From a virus, in the IMG/VR virus record IMGVR_UViG_3300021957_000203, positions 1-29,678 of that record: DNA of 29,678 nt; one strand, given 5' to 3'. Both the position numbers and the translations under genes were made by a program. A model generated the notes under the pieces. The model did not search any database. It saw nothing but the letters and a program-made list of their open reading frames with translations, and was not told the origin of the DNA. Position 1 is the stretch's first letter, and each line of letters begins with the position of its first letter. Of this stretch, positions 14,998 to 24,300 are shown one piece after another.

Positions 14998-17900
14998 TAT
15001 GAATCATCCGCAATTATTATTTGACCGCCGTTTGCCGCAGAGATTTCTACATAGTTTGTGCTTTGTGCTGAAGTATGTCCTAGGAATAGACTACCAGCAG
15101 CAAGACGAGTTACCGCACTAAATTGTGCACTTAATCTTGTATCCTCATTTTGAACATTTCCAAGTCCTACGTCATCAGCATCTGTTCCTGATCGTATATC
15201 GGCAACACTTGTTGTTGCCCCGTCTGCTAAACTTGAAGTAAGTGTTAAACCTGCAGCATTTAGTATAGTTACTAGTCCAGCAGCATTTGTAGCTCCTGTA
15301 CCGCCTTGATCTACAGGTAAAGCTCCTGCAAGACTTGTTATTGCTAAAGATCCTGAACCGCTTAGCTTAATTCTGTCTGCAGTAATTGATCCTGTATCTA
15401 TATTTCCACCATCAATAGTAGTAATATTAGTTCCGTCTGACTGTTTAAAAGTTCCACCTGTAAAAGTTACTACTCCGTCAAAGTTTATACTTTTTACAAC
15501 ATTACTATATGCTACTGATATTGTGCTTGAACCTGCTGAGGACTCTGTTCCATAGTATCGAACAGTCCAAAAAACACTATCGCCTGTTACATCTTGAGTA
15601 TTTGAAGAGTTCAACCAAATATCATTTGGTTGGTTTGTTGCTGTACTTATGCCTGTTCCAGTAACTATTCCAGTACCAATTGTATAAGTATTACCGCTTG
15701 GAGCACTTGGTGCAGTACTAGCACTTGCTCCAGTTTTTTCGTAAAATAAGTATCCTTGAATTGTTCTTAGACCAGCTGCTCCTGCAGAACCAGAACCTGA
15801 AGTAATAATTCCAATCGGAACTTGTCTTGTAAAAGTTTCTCCAGTATCAGTAATAGTTACTTTTAGTAGTTTTGGAGAAGTACTTGAGCTTGCTGAACTT
15901 GCATCTACAGTAGCGCTTGAAGCAGTCAAACTTGTTGCTCCAGTAGTAAATGTTACATCTGATTGTGAACTACCGTCTGCCTCTACAAGAGAGAATGTTG
16001 GAGTTCCTGATAAATTTTGTAGTGTTGCTGTAACTGTAACATCTTGGTTTGAACCTGCGGGGTCTAAATCTCCATCAGAATCAAATCTAAAGTTTATAGA
16101 TGCATGACTGACTTGTATATCTGGAGAAATGATTTTTGAAGTACCTGTAACTCCTCCTGTTGCACTTGTAGGGTGATATGCTGAAGTTAATACTTTTCTA
16201 CTTTTTAATTGATTTGTTAATCTTCGTACTCTTACCCAGTAAAATTTAGTTCCAGCACCTGCAGTTGTATATGTAAAAGTTGTTACATTACCAAGTTCAA
16301 CATGTAGTAAAGTTGCATTTGCTCTATTATTATCGTTTGATACCCAGATTTCTACATCATCACTTTCATCAACAAAGTCTGTTGGATTTGTCCAATTAAG
16401 AATTACACTTCCTGGTTTAGTTGTGGTTGCTGAAAGATTTGTTGGTGCACCTGGTGCAGCTAAAGGCTGAGCTTGTGTCGATGCTTCTTGTCTTAGCTCA
16501 TTTGCTCTAGCAGCAGTAATGATATACATATCATCTGAGTATTCGGTTGCTTTTATAGCAACAGAACAATCTGCATTAAAGTTTAAATTATTAATTCGGA
16601 ATAGCTTACTAGAAAATCCAAAAGGCGCGTATGAGAGTGCAATAACTTGACCAGCTTTTAGCAATAATCCTTTTGGTCCTATCTTAAAACTAATCTCTCT
16701 ACTAAATCTTGTACTAATTAATTCTTTTTCTGTGCCTATTCTTGCATTATAATAGTTTGTAATACCTGTATAATTAAAGTTTCCTGTTTTTATTACTTTT
16801 CTATCTGCTTCTAAGAAATTTTTATTGAAGAAAGACACACTTCGTGATGACCAGTTATTTGCTGGATCTGTAATGCTTGCTTTGATTGTATTTTTCGCAT
16901 TACGTACTGAATTATCCGTTAATGAAATGCTACCAATAATATCTGTATTATCTATGTATTCTGGATTAACATTCCAGTCATAAGTCTCAGAATTAAATGT
17001 TGTACTTGTAGTAGGTGCTGTTGCTTGTGTTTCTATATCAAGAACATATTTTCCTGCCTCATAAGAAAGTAATCCATTCATATGAGATAAGAATACATTC
17101 ATATTTTCAAAAATTGACTTTGAAGTATCTATAATAAAGTTTGTTTGATGTCGAGTTACAAAACATTGCTTGTGATGTTCCCAACCATAATATCTCCAGT
17201 ATTTCACAAAGTCTGAGTCATATAATGAATATGTAGGATTAATTGATTTATTGCCTACAGCATCAATAACTACAGCACTTGGACCTGATCCTGATTCTTT
17301 AGTTAAGCTAAAAGTTCCTGTACTTATATACGTAGCTCCTGAAACTGTTCCAGAAGTATGTGTGGGTTTTGCTGTAATATACCCTGCCCCAGATTTTTGA
17401 TAAAGATTATCTTCTGTTACTATATACTCATCGTCTGCATATGCTATATGATTTCCATATAAACGAACAAACTTACCTGATAAATTATCAAAAGTTACTG
17501 TATTTGTTCCTACAGTTTTTACTCGTCCTGAGCCTAAATGATTACTACTTGCATCTGCTATTTTGTAGTAGTCTCCTACTGTTATGCCTGCTGTTCTTGT
17601 TCCTAGTGTTAGAGTTCCTCTTACTTCGCATAATTTTGCAGAGGAAATAAAAGAGGCTAAATCTATATCTTCATTTATATCAAGATTTTTTCCATAACGA
17701 ACATCTTTCATGTAATCAAGTAGTTGTAATGCTGTATTTGTTACTGCTCTCTTATCTCCTTGTGCGCCTGATATATCAAATTTTACTTTGCCTGCATCAT
17801 AGTCAGCTTCTTTTAGTGTAGTAAAAGGTTTTTCTATTTCTATTCTTTTTTCATTTGCTGTGTAGCTTGTAATTCTTTGTTCTTCCCCAGTATGTCTTAA

Positions 17901-20597
17901 AGTAATTGTTGCTCCTGTAAAGTCTGCATTACTATCAAATCCGTCAAAAGGTTGTCCTGATCCCCCCATACTAAAGTTTCTACTTTTGTATATATCTATA
18001 TTTAGTACATTTGGAACACTGCTTATAGCAACACCACCGTTGTTTGCTGCAACATATTTTACATTTTTTAGTGTAAGAACGTCTCCACTCCATGTACCTA
18101 CAGCTTGACTGTCCTTATAATGTGATAATTTAGTGCAGTCATTTGTGAAAAAACTATACAATGCTTTTCCTGGCTCGTTTGCTAGTTCATTTGTATACCC
18201 TGCTTTTAGTAAATCTGAAGCTTTGGTAGGGGGTGTTGCTGAGCTATCAACGACAGTATCAAAAGTAAATTGTACTTCGTTGCTCGCATTTACTCCGACG
18301 GCTGAAGGGGATTGTGCATACACTGCGAAAGATTTATTTGTAATATTTTTATGATTAAATGTTCTCATGTGCCAATATTGAGCGGCACCTGTTTTCTTGA
18401 GTCTTAAATAAGTTTTTGTTGGAAGACCATTTACTGCATCTAAATCTGGAGTTTGGTCTAAAAGAAGTCGTTGATGACTTGTTCCGTCATTGTTTGATAA
18501 TAAGTACTTATGTAATATTCTAAAACTTGTGTCCGAAGGAAATCCCTCTACATTTGTAGTAGACCAAGAACTTCCGTCTGTACTTCTTTCAACAGTAACA
18601 GTATCTCCTTCTTTAAAGTTTGTGTGTGCATCACTTGCACCTAGTACTGCATCAGGAACATAGGAGTTATCAAAGTTAAAACACTCTAGTACTCTGCCTC
18701 GAACTACATATTCTAGCTCTGGGATTTCAGTTGAGTCTGCAGATATTACAAATGCATTTACCATATAAGCAGTATCTAGTAATCTATGGTCGGGACTCCA
18801 ATAAGGAAAGTCTCCTGTATAGTAATCTTTTTGTCTTTTAAACCCAGTACCTTCTGCTTGAGTTACTAGCATATTATTAGCTAGCTGAGAATTTGATCCT
18901 TTATTAAAGGTAAAAGACATATTATGTGGGTGCGATATACTTCCATGCTGTTGATGTTGCAAACCTGCTGCATCTGCTGCTTGGGCAGTTATACTTGGTA
19001 CGTCTGTCTGAGACACATTTGCAAAGAAAAAACCACCTTGTCTTTGCAGTTGTCTCATTAAAGCTTTTAATTCTTCAGGAGGAGATCCGTCCTCTACTGC
19101 TTCTAAAATCATTTGAGCTGCAGGAGAGTTCGCGACAAAACTTGTTAGTGAGCTTGCTTGTGTTGTATCTGCAACGCCTCCGAGAGTATCTCCTCTGTCT
19201 GCTCTACCATAACACTGTAATTGACTATTGTCTTTATCACTGCCATTAGTAGAATCCCGTACGCCTGCGTCTGCTGCATCAGTACAGATTAAAGGAATAC
19301 CGTCAATATATAAATTATAAAGACTATGAATTTCTCCTTCACAGATTGCGTCTGCAACATATATTATTTTTGAATCATTGTTATCTGTATCTGCAAATAT
19401 TGGCACACCAGGAATTCTTTGAACTCCATATACAACAGGTAGGTATTTTCCTTGTAACCCAATACTCAAATCTACTTCATTATCTATTGCTACTTGTATT
19501 TCTGTCGAAGTTTGTTTTCTATCCCCAAATAAACCTGCCACTCCTCCTCTTTTTTTACTGCCAATTACTGTTTTTGTTTCGTAAGTTTTGTAGTTTGCAA
19601 TTGCACTCAGTGTTGTTTCTGAATGTATAAATCCTAAGTCAGTTGCATACTCAGGTTTTATTGTCATTTCATCGTCTGGTATTCCGAATCCGTCTAAAGC
19701 TCTATGAGTATCATCTGTTGTTAGTCGACCACCGACTTGAGACCAATCTCCCCAATGACTTGTAAGATTCCATTTTACATTACTTGCCGTTGCAGTCTCA
19801 GAAATAGAACAACCAGCTATTATTCCTTTAAATACAAGTATACTAGAGTTTCCTAGTAAGTCGCCAGTTTCTGGATTTATGAAAATTTTGTGAATAAACA
19901 CTTCTCGATTGACAAATGCAGGGCTTGCAAGACTTAAAGTTGCTTTATCATTTAAAACTCCTTTAAGTTCGTCTGATTCTAAAGATATGGTTACGCTTAC
20001 TCCAGTATCAGTAGGGTAAGTTGTTGTGTCATCTGTGTCATCTCCAGTAGTAGCAAACGTCATTTTACGATTATCAGTTGCAAACCCAGTAATAATATAA
20101 GTTACAGAAGTAACTCCAGTAGAAAATGTACCACTATTTTTTGTTATCTTTACTTTGTCTCCTTCACGAAAACCAAAGTCTGCTAAGTCGGTAGCATCTG
20201 CGTCATCGTGAAAAGTAGTTGCTACTGTAAATGCGGCACTGCCGAAGTCTCCCACTATAGATAGGGAAGTTCCAAGATGATCTCCTGAAAGTGTAAGAGC
20301 CATATTTGTTGCTCTTGGTGAAGTTGTTTCCGAGTAAGAACCAATAGATTTTACTCTATTTGCTCTATAAATTTGAGAACCATTAGCCTGATCGTTATGA
20401 TCAGTACTAGTATCATTAAAACTTATATCACGACTTGCGTCTGTAAAATATGCATAACGATTCGCATTAGTACGAAATTTATCTGTATCTGGGTCTTTTG
20501 GAAAAGGTCTTTCAAACTTTATAAGGTGAGCATACTCAAATTCAGAGTTGCTAACAAGTAGTTCTTCAATAGCTGTCGGGACTGTTCTTTTTGTCAT
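14997..20597 (-). CDS. Tail tip/hub protein, J-like with apparent L-like N-terminus (1866 residues)
   Basis: The N-terminal 300 residues (AIEELLVSNSEFEYAHLIKF, VFKGIIAGCSISE, NVKWNLTSHWGDWSQVGGR) resemble lambda gpL/DUF2163-type minor tail proteins. From about residue 386, LPVVYGVQRIPGVPIFAD, then ICEGEIHSLYNLYIDG, matches the lambda J/hub family. Residues about 1140-1370 (FIIDTSKSIFENMNVFLSHMNG, RFSREISFKIGPKGLLLKAGQVIAL) match the conserved hub core. A fibronectin type III-like domain follows at about 1381-1465 (PGAPTNLSATTTKPGSVILNW). The end is fibre-like (GGNIDTGSITADRIKL, PVDQGGTGATNAAG). It would close the tail tube and carry fibres or bind the host. The start and stop both overlap neighbours by one base. 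Hub identity is well supported; domain borders are rough. Confidence 0.8.
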   Translation of the reverse strand: MTKRTVPTAIEELLVSNSEFEYAHLIKFERPFPKDPDTDKFRTNANRYAYFTDASRDISFNDTSTDHNDQANGSQIYRANRVKSIGSYSETTSPRATNMALTLSGDHLGTSLSIVGDFGSAAFTVATTFHDDADATDLADFGFREGDKVKITKNSGTFSTGVTSVTYIITGFATDNRKMTFATTGDDTDDTTTYPTDTGVSVTISLESDELKGVLNDKATLSLASPAFVNREVFIHKIFINPETGDLLGNSSILVFKGIIAGCSISETATASNVKWNLTSHWGDWSQVGGRLTTDDTHRALDGFGIPDDEMTIKPEYATDLGFIHSETTLSAIANYKTYETKTVIGSKKRGGVAGLFGDRKQTSTEIQVAIDNEVDLSIGLQGKYLPVVYGVQRIPGVPIFADTDNNDSKIIYVADAICEGEIHSLYNLYIDGIPLICTDAADAGVRDSTNGSDKDNSQLQCYGRADRGDTLGGVADTTQASSLTSFVANSPAAQMILEAVEDGSPPEELKALMRQLQRQGGFFFANVSQTDVPSITAQAADAAGLQHQQHGSISHPHNMSFTFNKGSNSQLANNMLVTQAEGTGFKRQKDYYTGDFPYWSPDHRLLDTAYMVNAFVISADSTEIPELEYVVRGRVLECFNFDNSYVPDAVLGASDAHTNFKEGDTVTVERSTDGSSWSTTNVEGFPSDTSFRILHKYLLSNNDGTSHQRLLLDQTPDLDAVNGLPTKTYLRLKKTGAAQYWHMRTFNHKNITNKSFAVYAQSPSAVGVNASNEVQFTFDTVVDSSATPPTKASDLLKAGYTNELANEPGKALYSFFTNDCTKLSHYKDSQAVGTWSGDVLTLKNVKYVAANNGGVAISSVPNVLNIDIYKSRNFSMGGSGQPFDGFDSNADFTGATITLRHTGEEQRITSYTANEKRIEIEKPFTTLKEADYDAGKVKFDISGAQGDKRAVTNTALQLLDYMKDVRYGKNLDINEDIDLASFISSAKLCEVRGTLTLGTRTAGITVGDYYKIADASSNHLGSGRVKTVGTNTVTFDNLSGKFVRLYGNHIAYADDEYIVTEDNLYQKSGAGYITAKPTHTSGTVSGATYISTGTFSLTKESGSGPSAVVIDAVGNKSINPTYSLYDSDFVKYWRYYGWEHHKQCFVTRHQTNFIIDTSKSIFENMNVFLSHMNGLLSYEAGKYVLDIETQATAPTTSTTFNSETYDWNVNPEYIDNTDIIGSISLTDNSVRNAKNTIKASITDPANNWSSRSVSFFNKNFLEADRKVIKTGNFNYTGITNYYNARIGTEKELISTRFSREISFKIGPKGLLLKAGQVIALSYAPFGFSSKLFRINNLNFNADCSVAIKATEYSDDMYIITAARANELRQEASTQAQPLAAPGAPTNLSATTTKPGSVILNWTNPTDFVDESDDVEIWVSNDNNRANATLLHVELGNVTTFTYTTAGAGTKFYWVRVRRLTNQLKSRKVLTSAYHPTSATGGVTGTSKIISPDIQVSHASINFRFDSDGDLDPAGSNQDVTVTATLQNLSGTPTFSLVEADGSSQSDVTFTTGATSLTASSATVDASSASSSTSPKLLKVTITDTGETFTRQVPIGIITSGSGSAGAAGLRTIQGYLFYEKTGASASTAPSAPSGNTYTIGTGIVTGTGISTATNQPNDIWLNSSNTQDVTGDSVFWTVRYYGTESSAGSSTISVAYSNVVKSINFDGVVTFTGGTFKQSDGTNITTIDGGNIDTGSITADRIKLSGSGSLAITSLAGALPVDQGGTGATNAAGLVTILNAAGLTLTSSLADGATTSVADIRSGTDADDVGLGNVQNEDTRLSAQFSAVTRLAAGSLFLGHTSAQSTNYVEISAANGGQIIIADDS

Positions 20598-21313
20598 TAG
20601 ACTTGAGCCTCCTCTAAATTAAGGCTAAAAGTATACAAATTATTTGTTCCGAGTGAATACTCTTGTACATCTGATTTTTGTACTACACGAAAAAGTGGGC
20701 TTGCATAAGTAAGTGTTGAGTTGTCTGTTACATCTTTTTCTACAGGGGGTACAACATATAATCTTCTTTCATCAGAAGTATTTAATGCAGTATCACTGGA
20801 TAATTTATTCGTTGAGTCTGCCACTCTTACCACTTTATAAATTTTATTATGATTTGAATTTCCAGAATCTAAGAAAGTGAACATATCCCCAGGACGTAAT
20901 CCACCAGTGAGGCCATCCATTCCATCTACTAAAAAATTCGAATCACCACTAGTTATACTTCCTTGAACTGTAAGGGATCCACTTGTTGTAGTTCTGGTAG
21001 TAATGTGTTGTGGTAAAGCAACAAAAAATGGTTTAAGTCGTCCTCTTTTTTCAAGTAGAAAGTTGTAAATTGGTTCAAACTCATCGCGAGTCATAGGGTT
21101 ATATGTAATACCTATACTCCAGTAATGACCTACAATCGATCTTGTAGTTACACGACCACTGTTTGTTCTTGAAAATGCTACAGGTTGATTTGCAGTAAAT
21201 TTAACCGAAGCAAAGCCTGGGCCCTCTGTATAGCTTGTTGCGTGTCCATCCCCTGCTTCATTAATTCCCCAGTTTGGGTCAGGTAGTCGATTTGTAAATG
21301 CATTAAAAGCCAT
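20597..21313 (-). CDS. Distal tail / minor tail protein (238 residues)
   Basis: It lies between the tape measure gene and the hub gene, where distal tail or lambda M/L-type proteins are found. Residues about 70-105 (YWSIGITYNPMTRDEFEPIYNFLLEKRGRLKPFFVALPQ) resemble the 'W......l...e...l..Fl...rGr..pF.f..p' motif of small minor tail proteins. The middle (GDSNFLVDGMDGLTGGLRPGDMFTFLDSGNSNHNKIYKVVRV) resembles a small beta-barrel insertion. The C-terminus (PLFRVVQKSDVQEYSLGTNNLYTFSLNLEEAQ) fits the returning strand of such proteins. It probably joins the tube to the hub. Family placement is from context plus motif, so moderate confidence. Confidence 0.65.
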   Translation of the reverse strand: MAFNAFTNRLPDPNWGINEAGDGHATSYTEGPGFASVKFTANQPVAFSRTNSGRVTTRSIVGHYWSIGITYNPMTRDEFEPIYNFLLEKRGRLKPFFVALPQHITTRTTTSGSLTVQGSITSGDSNFLVDGMDGLTGGLRPGDMFTFLDSGNSNHNKIYKVVRVADSTNKLSSDTALNTSDERRLYVVPPVEKDVTDNSTLTYASPLFRVVQKSDVQEYSLGTNNLYTFSLNLEEAQV

Positions 21314-24300
21314 TATATACCGCTCCCATTATAAACTGGAGTATCTACTGTTTCTAAGAAAGCTTCTCCGTTGTCATTTGCTGCATCTCTAATCATTTGT
21401 ATTATATTTCCTTGTTGTTCGTTGAGCATATTTTGTACGCTTGCTCCGTCTACTGCGCTAATATTAAAGTTAATGTTTTGTCCTTGTCCACCAAGAGCAT
21501 AGTTTGGTGTTACATCGATTGGTGCTGAGGGAGTTATTACTTCTGGTCCTCTTTCTCCGACAACGATTCCATCTCCACCATTTGCATACCCTTTTCTTCC
21601 CATTGCTCCACCAGGTGTAAAGTTATTTGCATTAGATCCTACTCCTCTATCTCCTCGTAAGTATGATAGTTCTCCACCTGTTGCTTTTGAACCAACATCT
21701 ACATTATTACTTCTTCCGCCAATCTTTAGGGCTGTATTTGGTGCTGCAACATCTCCTCCGCCTCCCCCGTCAAATTGAGTTTTCCTAATTATAGCTAATT
21801 GAGCTGCACCCATTGCGGCTACAAGCATGGCCATTGGTGTAGCGAAGAATCCTACTCCACTTGCTGCCATTGTTTGCATAACTGCAGCAGCTGTAGAAGC
21901 AATAACTTGTGCCATTTGTATTTTCTTTTGTTGTTCAAAAGATTTTCTTTGTAGTTGTAGTTTTTTACCTTCTAATGCTTTTATTCTTGCTATGGATTCT
22001 GCGGATTTTCCGTCAATTCGTTTTTCAGCTTCAATTTGACTATCAATAGCGGCGATTCGTCTATTTGAATCTGCTTGCATAAGTTGTCCAAAAGAAGATA
22101 AAACTGCTCCAGTTGTTTCTGCTATAGCGGCATATTTTAATAATCCTGCTGATTGCTCGCTTAGTCCTTCTACTATCTTTTTCTTCCCATCTTCTCCCAT
22201 TATTGTTTGATCACCTGTTGCTTCATCTATTTTTGCAAAAGCTTGACTAATTGTTGGACCAATTTCTACAAGTGATGCAGAGAAGTTTGATAGAGCTCCT
22301 ACGACTGCTCCATCTTCGCCAAAAGTATCTACCATTGTCTGCCCAAAATCTCTTAGAGTGCTTCCTGCAGCAATTAACTGTTGATCTAATGTTGCTATTG
22401 CTCCTGAAGACTGTAAGAACGCAGCCATTATTCCTTTTGATAAGTTTTTACTTACTAAATCTCCTCCGAAAGTTTTTGCAAAAGCTTTTTCTAAGGCTGG
22501 AACTGCAGTTTTTGATGCGTTATCTATTTCCTTATTTAATTGTGTTGATAGTCCATCTAGTACAATGTCTGCATCATCTATTATGCTATTTGCTTGTGAT
22601 AAAGACATTTGGCCCATTTCAACCATAGCTTTTAATTGAGCAGCAAGTAAAGCATTTTGTACTTTAGCAGAAGCAAGCTCTATTCTTGCTTTTTCTTTTG
22701 CAAATTTTACTTTGTCTTGTTCTCCTTGTAATTCTGCTATTAGTGTTGCAATAGGATCTGCTTTACTTTGTCCTCTTGAAATTGCTTCTCTTTCAAGTCT
22801 TACAGCTGTTAGTTTTTGTTCAAAACCTACTTGTCTTTCTGCTAATTTTAAGGCAGTTTTATCGATTGCGATTTGAGCATTAGATATATTAGCTACTTGT
22901 TGCGCTGCATTCATTTTTTGTTGGAACAATATATTTTCTTGTTCTTGTATTTGTAAATCGATTTTTGATACTTCTAAGGCTTTTTCTTTGTCGCCTACCA
23001 TTTGCATTCTTTTTAGTTTTAATGCTCCTACTAGTCCTAATTCTTCTTCTTGTTCTGTTGTTATTTTTAATTGGTTTGCAAGAATTCTATTTCCTGTATT
23101 AAAAGCATTTTTTCGTAATTGTAATTGATCATCTAATACTTTATTTTGTAATGTGCCTGCTTGTGCGCTTTGTCCAAGTACATTTTTTGATATTTTTTGT
23201 ATATTTTTTATTTGTTCTAGTTTAGCTTTTCGTAAAATTTCTAGTTTGTTTATTTCTATTAAGACTTCTCTTGTATCTTCAAAAGCTCTTAATCCTTCGT
23301 CGGATAAAGGCTTTTTAGTAGTTTTAAATGCTGTTTCTGCTGTGCTAACGCCAGTATCTAGTTGTTCTTCCAGTTGACCTACAGCACCAATGCCTGTAAA
23401 CCCTGCGTCTTTTGCGGCTTTTCTTTTACCCATAAATCCCATATTCTGGAATTTTTCTTGTTCTGCTTTTGCAGTATCTAGTTGAGATTTGGCAACATTA
23501 AAATTTGTTTGAAGTTCAAGGAAAGTGCCCCCAAGTAAAGCACCAATACTAGAACCTGTTGCTGAAAAAGCCGCTGCCAAAGTATTGGCAGTATCTGTTC
23601 CTGAGCGTTTTGTTTCTTCTTCAATTGCTTCTATATTTTGAGCAAAAGTATTAAAAGTATTTATTATATCAGTAGTACTAGTTTTTGGTAAAAATTTCTG
23701 AATGAACTGAGAGCCTATTTTTTCGGCATCCATTAATGTCTGATTAAAGCTTGCAATGGCTGCATTTAATTTCCCAAATCTTTCTTGTAGTCTTTCTACA
23801 ACCTTTGATGCTTCTTCTAAAGCTAGTACTCCGTCGCCTTTGGATAGCGCGTCATTAAAAGAACCCATAGTATCTTTAGCTGCATTTACGTACTCAGGAA
23901 TATCACTTGTCAGTATTTCTTCTAATGCTTTTATTTCTACAGAGTCTTGAATCCTAACAGCGGTTCTTAAAGCTGTTCTAGAAGTCTCTGCTACTCGTGG
24001 TAGTCTTGTTCCTACTATTTTTTCGATTGCTTTTACTTCCTGCTCTAGTATATTTGCTGGACTTTCTTTTCCACCTAATGCATTTTTGTCAATACGAGCG
24101 AAGAAAGTCCCTGTTCCAGCTAGACTTCCAACACCTGACTCTCCTAACTCATTTCTTTTTTCTATAGACTCTTGTAGTTTGTCGTTTATCTCTGTAATTT
24201 GGTTTGAAAGAATAGCTGAGGTTCTTAATTGTAAAGATCCTGCATTTCCACTTGCGTTTAGTGCTTTATTATATTCTTTTGCTTTGTCAGGTAATCCCTC

